Below the pieces are notes generated by a model that saw only the letters and a list, made by a program, of their open reading frames with translations, ran no database searches and was not told where the DNA came from. The translations under genes were made by a program, and so were the position numbers. From NCBI RefSeq assembly GCF_000269905.1, contig NZ_AKIF01000006.1, positions 1 through 38,928 of the forward strand: a DNA stretch of 38,928 bases, given 5' to 3'. Origin of the DNA: Alkalibacillus haloalkaliphilus C5 (GTDB lineage: Bacteria > Bacillota > Bacilli > Bacillales > Alkalibacillaceae). Shown piece by piece: positions 1 to 10,295 of this stretch. Every line of letters begins with the position of its first letter. The stretch's first letter is position 1.

Positions 1-22
1 TAATTGTTGCAATCGGCTTCAT
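1..22 (-). CDS. ksgA: 16S rRNA dimethyladenosine transferase, first codons only
   Basis: Only the first seven codons lie in the window. An ATG at 22..20 overlaps the TGA stop of rnmV (21..19) in an ATGA arrangement, and the frame reads M-K-P-I-A-T-I. This resembles the start of Bacillus KsgA, and ksgA directly follows rnmV in Bacillus. KsgA dimethylates two adjacent adenines near the 3' end of 16S rRNA. The call rests mainly on synteny and the translational coupling, because the rest of the gene is outside the window. Confidence 0.6.
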
Positions 23-579
23 TCACTCGTTCGCTCCTCTTCATAGATCTTTTCCATAGCTTGCTCTAGAGTTGATATTTCAATTTGAAACATATTTAAC
101 CGTTTTTCTAACTGCTTAGCGTTCGCGTACCCGATTTTTAATAGATATCCTAATTTTTCACGCCTTTGTTTAGCTTTATTTCCACCTATTAAGCCATATT
201 GGACTAAATACGGCTTCCATATGATATTTGTATGTTGTGTCTCATTAACTTCATATACTGCTTCTAACGCCCTTTTGAGGTCATCGACGTTAGCATGTTC
301 TACACCTAAACCTTTTTTACCCTTTGCTTGACCTCGAGGTAAAAAGGCATGTTTACACCCTGGGACGTGTTCATCGATAATTCTTCTTATTCTCTCTCCT
401 GGATAGTCTGGGTCCGTAAAGATAATCACACCGCGTTTTTCTTTCGCGTGCTTAATTTGTTCGATCGTTTCTTCATTAATCGCTGAACCGTTCGTTTCAA
501 TTGTATCGGCATCGACAGCTAGCTTAACACGTACGGTGTCGTCTTTACCTTCAACGACAATCACTTCATTTATTCGCAA
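19..579 (-). CDS. rnmV: Ribonuclease M5
   Basis: RNase M5 cuts precursor 5S rRNA to its mature ends. The protein is a TOPRIM-domain nuclease: the catalytic Glu lies in VVEGKDD (Glu10) and the Asp pair in TDPDYPG (Asp56, Asp58), followed by a basic C-terminal half. The open frame could begin at 603, but that codon is also TTG and has no ribosome binding site. AAAGGAAG lies just upstream of a TTG at 579, giving 186 residues that begin MRINEVIVVEG, which matches the Bacillus enzyme in length and N-terminus. It is coupled to ksgA by a 4-base overlap. It lies downstream of the yabE terminator; I did not find a clear separate promoter. Confidence 0.93.
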   Translation of the reverse strand: MRINEVIVVEGKDDTVRVKLAVDADTIETNGSAINEETIEQIKHAKEKRGVIIFTDPDYPGERIRRIIDEHVPGCKHAFLPRGQAKGKKGLGVEHANVDDLKRALEAVYEVNETQHTNIIWKPYLVQYGLIGGNKAKQRREKLGYLLKIGYANAKQLEKRLNMFQIEISTLEQAMEKIYEEERTSE

Positions 580-641
580 ACGGACGCTTCCTTTCTTGTT
601 CAAGTCTAATTCGTTATGTAATTTTAAGGATCTAAACCAAA

Positions 642-690
642 AAAGATAATCCTAACTATACGTTATTATAGTATAGCAGGATTATCTATA
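642..690 (-). terminator. Terminator of yabE
   Basis: Ten-base perfect arms, AGATAATCCT at 644-653 and AGGATTATCT at 678-687, with a second inner stem (CTATAC/GTATAG). Read on the minus strand the hairpin is followed by a T-run. It lies just after the yabE stop and so separates yabE from rnmV. Confidence 0.8.
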
Positions 691-707
691 AATCAAAAAA
701 GATTGTT

Positions 708-1916
708 TTATTCAATTACTCGAACTTGAACCGTTCGATAGCCCCAATTCATCGCTTCACTATGCGAATCAACTAAAATATCAATCTTGTTTCCAACAAT
801 TGCACCACCTGTATCAAGTGCAATAGCTGTAAAAGTTTCATTAGGTGTTTTAACTTCGACAATAGAGTAAAGCGGAATGACACTAGGGTCAACTGCGACC
901 ACTCTCATGCCGTTGTGATAAATAGAATCACTTACATCAACACCTGTAGCCGTCATTCCGGTACAACCCGATGGACAGTTTGCTGTATACTTCGTTGATG
1001 TAAACTCTTGAAACTCACCAGAAGATGAAGATGCAAGTTGAACTTCTTCTTTCGTTCCTTCCATTACAACACGATTAACACTTTCTTCTACAACTTCTTC
1101 ATCGACAAGCTCTCGAGATACGACTTCACCATTCTCTTTAACGACTTCATATTCTTGAACTTTTTTACCCTCTTCACCTAATTGAACAACTTCACTTTCA
1201 CCTTGTAACATTGAATCGTCATCGCGTGTCTCTGTTGTATATGGAACACTCTCTTCAACAGTTTCATAGTCTATAGACACACGTACTATTTCAATATCAC
1301 GTTGGTCTCTAACCATTTGCGACGGATCAACGTTTAACTTATCATGCTCATTTAAATCAATACCTTCTTGATTAAGTAAACTTTGGACCGTCTGGTTTGT
1401 TACAACCTTTGTCTCTTCATCGCCACCGTCCACAATCTTCACTTCAAAAGCTGTGTTAATGGCAATATGCATCTGATCATGAACCGAATCATTTAGAGAA
1501 ACTGACATTTGGTCATACTCTGATAATTCGATATCTTTATTATTTAAAAAATCTTCTACTGTATTTTCAGTTGTATAGTAATGTTCTGTACGTTGGTCCA
1601 TTGTTACAATAACTTCTCTTGCCTGCTCATAAGTAATGTCCATACCATCTTCTAATTCAGCATTGACATCTACAGATAGATGGTCATGTTCACCGACTTC
1701 AACATCAAGTTCATCTAACAACTCATCTACTGTATCCGCTGTAGTTACAACTGTTTGTTCTTCATCGTCTAACACAACAGTTACTTCAGCCCTCATAGAG
1801 TCGTAGACAAAGAAAGTAATTGAGGCTAAAACTAAAATTGTTGCGAACAAGGTTAGGGCTATTTGCTTAAATCCAAAACGACTTAAACCCTTTTTCGCCT
1901 GTTCTGTACCTGCCAT
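708..1916 (-). CDS. yabE: YabE-like cell-wall protein (DUF348 x3, G5, 3D domains)
   Basis: Membrane-anchored or exported cell-wall protein of the YabE/resuscitation-factor-like group, probably a peptidoglycan-acting enzyme. After a short basic N-terminus there is one hydrophobic segment (residues about 17-38). Three DUF348 repeats follow (about 43-205), then a G5 domain (about 208-290) and a C-terminal 3D domain (about 306-400). The 3D domain has the conserved Asp residues, including VDPSVIPLYS and the DTGG motif. The longest frame starts at 1940, but GAGGAGG lies inside it just before an ATG at 1916, giving 402 residues. A strong sigma-A promoter precedes it and a terminator follows it, so it is a single-gene unit. 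The protein is very acidic, consistent with a halophile. Confidence 0.9.
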   Translation of the reverse strand: MAGTEQAKKGLSRFGFKQIALTLFATILVLASITFFVYDSMRAEVTVVLDDEEQTVVTTADTVDELLDELDVEVGEHDHLSVDVNAELEDGMDITYEQAREVIVTMDQRTEHYYTTENTVEDFLNNKDIELSEYDQMSVSLNDSVHDQMHIAINTAFEVKIVDGGDEETKVVTNQTVQSLLNQEGIDLNEHDKLNVDPSQMVRDQRDIEIVRVSIDYETVEESVPYTTETRDDDSMLQGESEVVQLGEEGKKVQEYEVVKENGEVVSRELVDEEVVEESVNRVVMEGTKEEVQLASSSSGEFQEFTSTKYTANCPSGCTGMTATGVDVSDSIYHNGMRVVAVDPSVIPLYSIVEVKTPNETFTAIALDTGGAIVGNKIDILVDSHSEAMNWGYRTVQVRVIE

Positions 1917-1943
1917 AAAAAATGCCTCCTCTGTACGCATTTG

Positions 1944-1972
1944 ATTATAGGCACCATATAGTTATAAGTCAA
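1944..1972 (-). promoter_or_regulatory. Sigma-A promoter of yabE
   Basis: On the minus strand TTGACT (1972-1967), a 17-base spacer and a perfect TATAAT (1949-1944). The -10 ends 28 bases before the chosen ATG. This placement puts the longer candidate start (1940) at or before the transcript start, which supports the inward start at 1916. Confidence 0.75.
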
Positions 1973-2125
1973 ATAATATTCAATTAAATAAACATTACAT
2001 ATTTATTACAAGTAGTTCTTTAGCCATAGAATAATAGACTAAAGTAGGTGCCTACATGCCATCATAACCAAAACAGGCCTCTATTATACGTACGTTGAAC
2101 ATACATTTTTATGACTGCATCTATA

Positions 2126-2890
2126 CTAGATTTTAAATAATTGTCTAGCATTTTCATTCGTTTGTCTTGCTACTTCTTCTACTGATAAATCTTTTAATTC
2201 AGCTATCTTTTCAGCGACTAGTTTGACGTAGGCTGGTTCATTACGTTTGCCGCGATTCGGATGTGGTGCTAAAAACGGACAATCTGTTTCAATTAACAAT
2301 TTTTCAAGCGGCACTTCTTGCGCTACTAGTTTAGGGTCTTTCGCATTTTTGAAAGTAATTGGGCCACCTAGGGAAATATGAAAGCCCATATCTAAGCACG
2401 TTTTAGCATAGTCGACATGATCATTATAACAGTGCATAATGCCTCCAACTTGTCCTGCTTGTTCTTCCTGTAATATTTCAACGATATCTTCAGTTGCTTC
2501 TCGATTATGAATAATGATTGGCATATTAACACGTTTAGCTAATGCTATTTGTTTACGAAACACATCCTTTTGGACATCTTTCGGTGATTTATCCCAATGA
2601 TAGTCTAGACCCATCTCACCAATAGCGACGACTTTTTCATGGCGACTAAGTTCTTCAATCCAAGTTAAATCTTCTTCTGTCATATCAATTGCATCTACAG
2701 GGTGCCATCCTACCGCTGCATAGATGAAATCGTAGTTTTCAGCAATCTCAATAGCTAATGGAATCGTTTTGCGGTCGAATCCTACAACGACCATATGTGT
2801 CACACCTTCATCTTGTGCACGTCGGATTACTTCTTCGCGATCTTCATTAAATTGATCAGCATTTAAATGTACATGTGTATCAAATAACAT
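2126..2890 (-). CDS. tatD: TatD-family metal-dependent deoxyribonuclease
   Basis: YabD/TatD-type TIM-barrel metallohydrolase. The family has 3'-5' exonuclease activity on DNA and RNA and is linked to repair and RNA quality control. Metal ligands are visible: DTHVHL at the N-terminus (His6, His8), GEMGLDYHW (Glu), IIIHNRE (His), MHCYND (His) and IETDCPFL (Asp). The open frame begins at TTG 2920, but AGAGGAG precedes the ATG at 2890, giving 254 residues of normal family length. It follows metS, as in Bacillus, with a hairpin in the gap. No clear terminator of its own was seen before yabE. Confidence 0.93.
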   Translation of the reverse strand: MLFDTHVHLNADQFNEDREEVIRRAQDEGVTHMVVVGFDRKTIPLAIEIAENYDFIYAAVGWHPVDAIDMTEEDLTWIEELSRHEKVVAIGEMGLDYHWDKSPKDVQKDVFRKQIALAKRVNMPIIIHNREATEDIVEILQEEQAGQVGGIMHCYNDHVDYAKTCLDMGFHISLGGPITFKNAKDPKLVAQEVPLEKLLIETDCPFLAPHPNRGKRNEPAYVKLVAEKIAELKDLSVEEVARQTNENARQLFKI

Positions 2891-2918
2891 TATATCCACT
2901 CCTCTAGTTATACAAGAC

Positions 2919-2948
2919 AAAAGGGAACGTAAAACTGCGTCCCCTTTT
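2919..2948 (-). terminator. Hairpin between metS and tatD
   Basis: Eleven-base arms AAAAGGGAACG (2919-2929) and CGTCCCCTTTT (2938-2948), with one G-T pair, directly downstream of metS. The run of T after the stem is short, so partial read-through into tatD is likely. Confidence 0.6.
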
Positions 2949-2956
2949 TGTTAATA

Positions 2957-4915
<1,959 letters not shown>

Positions 4916-5048
4916 CTATTTCTTTATTATATAATTAAATTTATATACAACTAGGTACTATATATTGTAACGATTAAATTAAATAATTTCCATTGTTATT
5001 CATAGTTTCTCTCATATTACTCTGACAACTTATGTAAATCATCTATGT

Positions 5049-5065
5049 TGTTTCAAAATGAAACA
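5049..5065. promoter_or_regulatory. Inverted repeat in the metS-abrB divergent region
   Basis: Perfect seven-base arms TGTTTCA/TGAAACA separated by AAA, about 28 bases upstream of the abrB -35 element. It could be an operator for a dimeric regulator. The cognate protein is unknown and the assignment is only structural. Confidence 0.35.
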
Positions 5066-5092
5066 TTTTACAATTATTTATATTTTAATTAA

Positions 5093-5141
5093 TTGACTAT
5101 ACATACAAAGAGTGGTAAATTTAGTTGCGAAAGATAGCGAA
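5093..5141 (+). promoter_or_regulatory. abrB promoter with tandem Spo0A-box-like repeats
   Basis: TTGACT (5093-5098), a 17-base spacer and TAAATT (5116-5121) preceded by TGG, an extended -10. Directly downstream are two repeats ten bases apart, TTGCGAA (5125-5131) and TAGCGAA (5135-5141). Each matches the Spo0A box TGNCGAA except at the second base. In B. subtilis Spo0A~P represses abrB from boxes just downstream of the promoter, so the position fits. Binding itself is inferred. Confidence 0.55.
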
Positions 5142-5167
5142 ATTTTGATCGAGAGGGGAGAAAAATA

Positions 5168-5440
5168 ATGAAATCAACTGGTATCGTAAGAAAAGTAGAC
5201 GAATTAGGAAGAGTTGTAATTCCTATTGAGTTGCGTCGTACACTAGATATAAACGTAAAAGACGCACTAGAAATCTACGTAGATGACGATCAAATCGTCC
5301 TAAAGAAATACCAGCCAAACATGGCTTGCCAAATAACTGGCGAAATCTCTAACGACAACATCTCTGTTGGAGACAATATCGTCCTTAGCAAAGAAGGCGC
5401 ACAACAGCTAATCGACGAGATACAAAAGAAAATGAGCTAA
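5168..5440 (+). CDS. abrB: Transition-state regulator AbrB
   Basis: DNA-binding repressor that holds post-exponential genes off during growth. The N-terminal swapped-hairpin AbrB/MazE domain is clear (residues 1-50, with GIVRKVDELGRVVIP). The C-terminal multimerisation part begins with Cys54 in NMACQITGE, as in the Bacillus protein. At 90 residues it is slightly shorter than the B. subtilis 96. AGGGGAG precedes the ATG. It is the only plus-strand gene in the first 12 kb, diverging from metS and converging on rsmI, as in B. subtilis. Confidence 0.96.
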   Translation: MKSTGIVRKVDELGRVVIPIELRRTLDINVKDALEIYVDDDQIVLKKYQPNMACQITGEISNDNISVGDNIVLSKEGAQQLIDEIQKKMS

Positions 5441-5444
5441 TTCT

Positions 5445-5473
5445 AACGGGGCTATTAAAAGTCCCGTTTTTTT
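5445..5473 (+). terminator. Terminator of abrB
   Basis: Stem AACGGGGC/GTCCCGTT (one G-T pair) with an eight-base loop, followed by a run of seven T on the plus strand. The last codon of the convergent rsmI lies inside the loop, so the two genes share this short junction. Confidence 0.8.
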
Positions 5474-6351
5474 ATGTTACTGATGAAACTCGCTGTACAC
5501 TTCACGGCTTGAAAGCCTCTGTCTTGCGCAACTCGTTTAACAGCTGCTTTTGTCTTTAATTGTTCGTTTTCCATATAGTATTCTACATGTTCTACTAACG
5601 ATAAATCACCCCACCAGATATCACTTTCCATATCTTTTTCATCAATTGGCTCAACAATGATGCAAAATTCACCACGTATCGTAGAGTCGTTCGATATAGA
5701 CCAATCATAAACGTCATTTATAGAACCACTAATATACTCTTCGAACTTCTTTGTTAACTCCCTAGCCAGTGTAACCTTTCGACCACTACTGTATACTTCT
5801 TTCATAACTTCTAATGTTTTAGTCACTCGATATGGTGATTCATAGAAAATAAGCGTATGTTGTTGTTGATCAAGTGATTCTAACATAGTAACGATCTCTT
5901 TCTTTTTCTTAGGTAGAAAACCTGCAAATGTAAAGGAGTTAGTCGGTAATCCTGAGCCGACTAAAGCACATAACGCTGCGTTTGCTCCAGGTAATACGAC
6001 AACATCAATTCCTTGTTCTCGAGCCTGACTAACTAAAGTATATCCGGGGTCTGAAATTAAAGGCATGCCTGCATCACTTACTAATGCAATGGAACCACCG
6101 TTATGAATGCGTTGTAAAATGTCCTCAGTACGTTTGTCATGACTATGCTCATGGAAACTAATTAATGAATTGTTTAAGTCAAAGAAGTTAAGTAACTTTT
6201 GCGTTTGCCTCGTATCTTCACACGCAATAAGATCAACACTCTCTAATACTTTCAGTGCCCTAAATGTGAGGTCTTCTAAATTTCCAATTGGTGTCGGAAC
6301 AACGTATAGTTTAGCCCCTTCTTGTTCAAAACTCTTTTGAACGTTAACCAT
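5455..6351 (-). CDS. rsmI: 16S rRNA 2'-O-ribose C1402 methyltransferase RsmI
   Basis: Tetrapyrrole-methylase-fold SAM enzyme (YabC) that methylates the ribose of C1402 in the ribosomal decoding centre. Family motifs: VPTPIGNLEDLT near residue 18, ACEDTR, SDAGMPLISDPG, LPGANA and FYESPYR. The frame is open from 6372, but AAGGGAG lies eight bases before the ATG at 6351, giving 298 residues. It overlaps the end of yabB by eight bases, so it is translationally linked to it. In B. subtilis the GIY-YIG gene yazA sits between yabB and rsmI; there is no room for it here. Confidence 0.95.
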   Translation of the reverse strand: MVNVQKSFEQEGAKLYVVPTPIGNLEDLTFRALKVLESVDLIACEDTRQTQKLLNFFDLNNSLISFHEHSHDKRTEDILQRIHNGGSIALVSDAGMPLISDPGYTLVSQAREQGIDVVVLPGANAALCALVGSGLPTNSFTFAGFLPKKKKEIVTMLESLDQQQHTLIFYESPYRVTKTLEVMKEVYSSGRKVTLARELTKKFEEYISGSINDVYDWSISNDSTIRGEFCIIVEPIDEKDMESDIWWGDLSLVEHVEYYMENEQLKTKAAVKRVAQDRGFQAVKCTASFISNIKKRDF

Positions 6352-7105
6352 GAGCGGAACTCCCTTCTTCACCGTATAATATTTTCGTCATCTCTTTAGT
6401 ATAATCCCCATTTTCCTCATGGATATATAATGGCGGTTCTACTTTTAAATCAGGTTGTCCATCTTTAGCAAATTCAACTAATACAATATTAGCTTCTTTG
6501 TGTCGTTTAGGGTAAACAAACTTCAACCGCTTTACTTCTAACTTATAACTTTTAGCAACTGTCATAATTTCTGAAAGTCTATTGGGCCGATGAACCATCG
6601 ATACTTTCCCACCTGATTTCACAGAACGGCTACACGCTTTTAATACATCATTTAAATCACAATATACTTCATGGCGAGCGATCGTTAAATGCTCGTTTTG
6701 ATTACGTTTATTAGGTTCTTTCGTTTTAAAGTATGGTGGGTTGCACGTGACAACATCGAACGTTTGGTTAAACCGTTTCGTTTCTTCTCGCAAATCACCT
6801 TGAATCATATCTATTTGATCTGTAAGTTTGTTTAGTTGAACATTTCGTACAGCCATATCATAAAGGCGTTCTTGTATTTCAACCCCGACTATTTTTGCTT
6901 GCGAACGTTTAGTTAAGAAAAGTGGTATAACTCCATTGCCAGTACATAAATCTAAAACACGACCTCGTTTAATTGGCAAATATGTAAAATGAGCTAAAAG
7001 TACAGCATCCACCGAAAAAGCGAAAACCGTTGGGCTTTGAATAATTTGCCGTCTTTGGTCATTTAATAAATAGTCTACTCTTTCATCACCTTTTAACTCT
7101 ACCAT
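6344..7105 (-). CDS. yabB: YabB, tRNA1(Val) (adenine37-N6)-methyltransferase family
   Basis: Class I SAM-dependent methyltransferase of the TrmN6/YfiC type, which modifies tRNA A37 in E. coli. Visible motifs are the SAM-binding LDLCTGNGVIPLFL and the catalytic NPPYF, typical of amino-group methylation. The frame is open from an ATG at 7114, but that codon is only about two bases from the AGAGGG ribosome binding site. The ATG three codons later (7105) has a normal spacing and is preferred. The product of 253 residues matches the family. The exact tRNA target in this organism is inferred. Confidence 0.9.
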   Translation of the reverse strand: MVELKGDERVDYLLNDQRRQIIQSPTVFAFSVDAVLLAHFTYLPIKRGRVLDLCTGNGVIPLFLTKRSQAKIVGVEIQERLYDMAVRNVQLNKLTDQIDMIQGDLREETKRFNQTFDVVTCNPPYFKTKEPNKRNQNEHLTIARHEVYCDLNDVLKACSRSVKSGGKVSMVHRPNRLSEIMTVAKSYKLEVKRLKFVYPKRHKEANIVLVEFAKDGQPDLKVEPPLYIHEENGDYTKEMTKILYGEEGSSAHG

Positions 7106-7159
7106 ATAGCTCATCCCTCTTATGTGTTTTAACGTTGTTACAAGTAAGCTTCCCTACAT

Positions 7160-7193
7160 AAAACAACCTTTACTACACTGTTTGCAGTAAAGG
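7160..7193 (-). terminator. Weak hairpin terminator after yabA
   Basis: CCTTTACT (7167-7174) pairs with AGTAAAGG (7186-7193). On the minus strand it is followed by TTGTTTTA, an interrupted T-run. It probably only partly separates the yabA transcript from yabB-rsmI. Confidence 0.45.
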
Positions 7194-7211
7194 ATGTTAC
7201 AACATGTATAT

Positions 7212-7544
7212 TTAATTAAAAAACTTTAAACAAAACATACAATCTTCTTCTTCACGAGGTGTTCCGAAATAAACGTGACAAATATGGAAGCCTTCCTCGT
7301 AAATTCTAGCTAAATTATCATAACCTTCACCGACGCTTTTTGAAGGAGTTTGTTCATCGTTTGACGAGTCCTCTTGTGTTAAATCATCTAAACGTTGACG
7401 TAAATGATGATTTTCATGCGCCAGTTGATGGTTTTCTTCCATTAACTGTACGAGGTCGTTTTTTAATAATGAAAAGTCTTTCTGTAAGTCTTCAAACTGC
7501 TTTTCTAAATGAGAAAAACGGTCTAAAACTTCTTTTTTGTTCAC
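7212..7544 (-). CDS. yabA: Replication-initiation control protein YabA
   Basis: YabA restrains DNA replication by binding DnaA and the DnaN clamp. The sequence shows an N-terminal leucine-zipper coiled coil (residues about 1-60), a charged linker, and a C-terminal zinc-binding part. The zinc part has the conserved [19 protein letters not shown] and a final CMFC pair. The longest frame overlaps ricT, but GAGGTGG lies before a GTG at 7544, which gives a 110-residue product beginning MNKKEVLD, parallel to MDKKELFD in B. subtilis. Placement directly after ricT and holB is the conserved Bacillus order. Confidence 0.92.
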   Translation of the reverse strand: MNKKEVLDRFSHLEKQFEDLQKDFSLLKNDLVQLMEENHQLAHENHHLRQRLDDLTQEDSSNDEQTPSKSVGEGYDNLARIYEEGFHICHVYFGTPREEEDCMFCLKFFN

Positions 7545-7557
7545 AACATCCACCTCA

Positions 7558-8385
7558 TTACTCTGCTGCTGGAACAGAAATTGCTCCTTCATCAATTAAC
7601 TCATCAAGTGTATATTCGACAACACGTTCCATCTCTGATAATTCAACTTGTACTAATCTTTCTAGCATATTTAAGCCGACAACTTTACCTGAACCATGTG
7701 ATGTTGTTAAGCTTTCCCCGATATCTGGAAGCTCTTGTTTAGCATCTTCATACATATCATTTTCATACTTTAAACAACACATTAAACGGCCACATAAGCC
7801 TGAGATTTTAGCAGGATTCAATGATAAGTTTTGGTCTTTCGCCATTTTAATTGATACAGGTTCAAAATCACCTAAAAACGTAGAACAACACAGCATTCTT
7901 CCACAAGGTCCTATTCCACCTAACATTTTAGCCTCATCACGAACGCCAATTTGTCTTAGTTCGATTCGTGTTTTAAACACGGCAGCTAAATCTTTAACTA
8001 AATGACGGAAATCAACACGACCATCTGCTGTAAAGTAAAAGATTATTTTGTTACGATCGAATGTATACTCAGCATCAACTAAATTCATATCAAGCTGATG
8101 TTCTTTAATTTTATTAGAACAAGTACGGACTGCTTCTTCGGTCATCTCGTTGTTCTCACTTACCGTTAGCTTGTCCTTATCGTCGGCAATTCGAATAACT
8201 TTCTTAAGTGGAAGAACGACATCTTCTTCATCAACTTGTTTATTCGAGATTACTACTTTACCAAATTCGACTCCGCGTACTGTTTCAACAATGACATAAT
8301 CATCCGTTGTTAAGTCAGCATCACCAGGGTCGAAATAATATATTTTACCCGCTTTTTTGAAGCGAACTCCAATTACTTCTAACAA
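7558..8385 (-). CDS. ricT: RicT (YaaT), PSP1-domain subunit of the RicAFT complex
   Basis: RicT joins RicA (YmcA) and RicF (YlbF) in an Fe-S complex that steers RNase Y cleavage of operon transcripts and supports Spo0A activation, competence and biofilm formation. The PSP1 core is nearly identical to B. subtilis through [19 protein letters not shown] and [19 protein letters not shown]. The cluster-ligating cysteines are visible in PCGRMLCC and in GLCGRLMCC. The start is TTG at 8385 with AGAGGTGAT upstream, and the 275 residues match the family. The holB stop is only six bases upstream, so it is cotranscribed. Confidence 0.96.
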   Translation of the reverse strand: MLEVIGVRFKKAGKIYYFDPGDADLTTDDYVIVETVRGVEFGKVVISNKQVDEEDVVLPLKKVIRIADDKDKLTVSENNEMTEEAVRTCSNKIKEHQLDMNLVDAEYTFDRNKIIFYFTADGRVDFRHLVKDLAAVFKTRIELRQIGVRDEAKMLGGIGPCGRMLCCSTFLGDFEPVSIKMAKDQNLSLNPAKISGLCGRLMCCLKYENDMYEDAKQELPDIGESLTTSHGSGKVVGLNMLERLVQVELSEMERVVEYTLDELIDEGAISVPAAE

Positions 8386-8391
8386 TCTATA

Positions 8392-9396
8392 TCACCTCTG
8401 CAATTGAAGGACTAAATGTTCCATTGCAAGTGTATTGTGAACGTTATATGCTAACTTACGCTTTGTCTGTAAGAGTTCATAAACACATGTTTTTGCATCA
8501 CTTAACGAAATTGTGTACTGATATTGTTGTAGTCTGTCTAGTTGATCTGTTAGCACGACCATATCTTCTCTATCTAAATGATACGATATAAGGTCTTGGT
8601 ACCATAACAACAGCAAATCTATACCTAACTCCTGTTGGTGGCGCTCTTGAAAATGATTTAACCACACTTGATGGAGAAACAAGTAACCTTCTTCTTTAGG
8701 ATTCATCACTTTATCTATTAATTGTATCACTATTCTTCTTGCTTCGGCAAACCAACTATCTTGACTCAGCTCTTTCGCTTCATCTAAACCTATATTTAAA
8801 GCAGCACAAATTTTGGCTGTCGACTCTGGAATCCCTTCACCAACAAATTGTTCGTACATATCTTCGCTTTTCAAAGGGTGAAATTGAATTCTTTGGCAAC
8901 GAGACAAAATCGTATTTAATACAGAACCAGTATTTTCTGTTAATAAGATGGCAACGGTTTGTCTACTCGGTTCTTCTAGAAATTTTAATAAACGGTTCGC
9001 TGCATTTGTCGTCATTTTCTCTGCTTGATGTAAAACATATACTTTTTGATTCGATTCCAATCCTGTATATGTAAACTCTTTCTGTAAATATTCAATTTGG
9101 TCTTTTTTGATCGACTGTCCATCTGGTTCGATAAAATGCACATCAGGATGGTTGCCTGTTTGAATTCTTTTACACGAGCTACACTTATAGCAAGGTTCGC
9201 TATACTGCTTGTCAGTTTGCTCACAGAAGTATCGCATCGCAAACAAAAGACTGGCCTTTTGTTTGCCAGTCCCTTTAGGTCCGTGGAATAAATACGCATG
9301 AGCAATTCTAGCTTTCACAATACTGTTTTGTAACATACGTGTTGCTACAGGTTGTACTTCACGCATCGTTGACCAAGTTGTTGTCATTTCATTCAT
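8392..9396 (-). CDS. holB: DNA polymerase III subunit delta'
   Basis: Clamp-loader subunit related to DnaX. Walker A-like GPKGTGKQ lies at residues 39-46, a four-Cys zinc module follows (EPCYKCSSC), then NRLLKFLEEP and the SRC motif LSRCQRI. The C-terminal collar domain is present. The length of 334 residues is typical. The first ATG (9396) has AAAGGA at good spacing. It belongs to the darA-yaaR-holB-ricT-yabA block, as in Bacillus, and its sensor motifs parallel those of dnaX at 16.1-17.9 kb. Confidence 0.95.
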   Translation of the reverse strand: MNEMTTTWSTMREVQPVATRMLQNSIVKARIAHAYLFHGPKGTGKQKASLLFAMRYFCEQTDKQYSEPCYKCSSCKRIQTGNHPDVHFIEPDGQSIKKDQIEYLQKEFTYTGLESNQKVYVLHQAEKMTTNAANRLLKFLEEPSRQTVAILLTENTGSVLNTILSRCQRIQFHPLKSEDMYEQFVGEGIPESTAKICAALNIGLDEAKELSQDSWFAEARRIVIQLIDKVMNPKEEGYLFLHQVWLNHFQERHQQELGIDLLLLWYQDLISYHLDREDMVVLTDQLDRLQQYQYTISLSDAKTCVYELLQTKRKLAYNVHNTLAMEHLVLQLQR

Positions 9397-9405
9397 CCTG
9401 TTCCT

Positions 9406-9846
9406 TTAAGCATATAAGTTTAGTAACATACCTTTAATTTCTCCAATGACATCTAAAACGTCAATTGAATCTTTCTCTTGATCTAATACGTCATCAGTTA
9501 ATTCAATTAACTTATCATCAATTTGCTTAACTAAAGAGAGGGTTTGGCTGCCACCTTCTAAATCCCATTTTCGGGACTGTTCAAGATCTAATCCAGAGTT
9601 AACTGTTTCTTGAATGAACTGTCTGACCATCTTCTTATATTTCCCTAAATCCTGAAACGAGCGGAACTTCGCTACTTTTTCACCTTGCTTCGTTAAATCA
9701 GCCAAAAGACGGTTTAATTCTGTTTCCTTTAGCTTTTGTGTCTCCTGTCCAACTACGCTTTGAAAAGATGATTTGGCATTAGTTTGTTTCAGATTATTTT
9801 GTTTAGATGTTTCCATTTGCGTTCGTACGTCTTGGCTTACTTTCAC
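9406..9846 (-). CDS. yaaR: YaaR, DUF327 protein
   Basis: Conserved Firmicute protein of unknown function (DUF327), 146 residues like its B. subtilis counterpart. It is charged and mostly helical, with a Gln/Lys-rich N-terminus and the family signature KYKKMVRQFIQETV near the middle. No catalytic motif is seen. The start is GTG at 9846 after TAGGAGTG. It sits between darA and holB with ten bases to holB, so it is cotranscribed with replication and signalling genes. That neighbourhood is conserved but does not by itself give a function. Confidence 0.9.
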   Translation of the reverse strand: MKVSQDVRTQMETSKQNNLKQTNAKSSFQSVVGQETQKLKETELNRLLADLTKQGEKVAKFRSFQDLGKYKKMVRQFIQETVNSGLDLEQSRKWDLEGGSQTLSLVKQIDDKLIELTDDVLDQEKDSIDVLDVIGEIKGMLLNLYA

Positions 9847-9861
9847 TACTTGTCACTCCTA

Positions 9862-10215
<354 letters not shown>

Positions 10216-10223
10216 TTATTAAT

Positions 10224-10232
10224 ATTATAACA
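10224..10232 (-). promoter_or_regulatory. Extended -10 promoter upstream of darA
   Basis: On the minus strand TGTTATAAT, a perfect -10 with the TGn extension, 33 bases before the darA ATG. No good -35 is visible, which is usual for extended -10 promoters. It would start a transcript separate from tmk. Confidence 0.5.
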
Positions 10233-10295
10233 AGTTTTCTGATTATTTAGCACATGATATGATTATTTTTTAACAAAACGTGTACATACGAAACC

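Noticed and set aside
2030-2060. Small inverted repeat GTAGG-TG-CCTAC between yabE and tatD
   Set aside because: Arms of only five bases and no T-run; too short to call a terminator or operator.
7340-8005. Plus-strand open frame of 221 codons
   Set aside because: It is antisense to yabA and ricT, both of which are highly conserved. It has no ribosome binding site and its Ser/Pro-rich translation is typical of a shadow frame.
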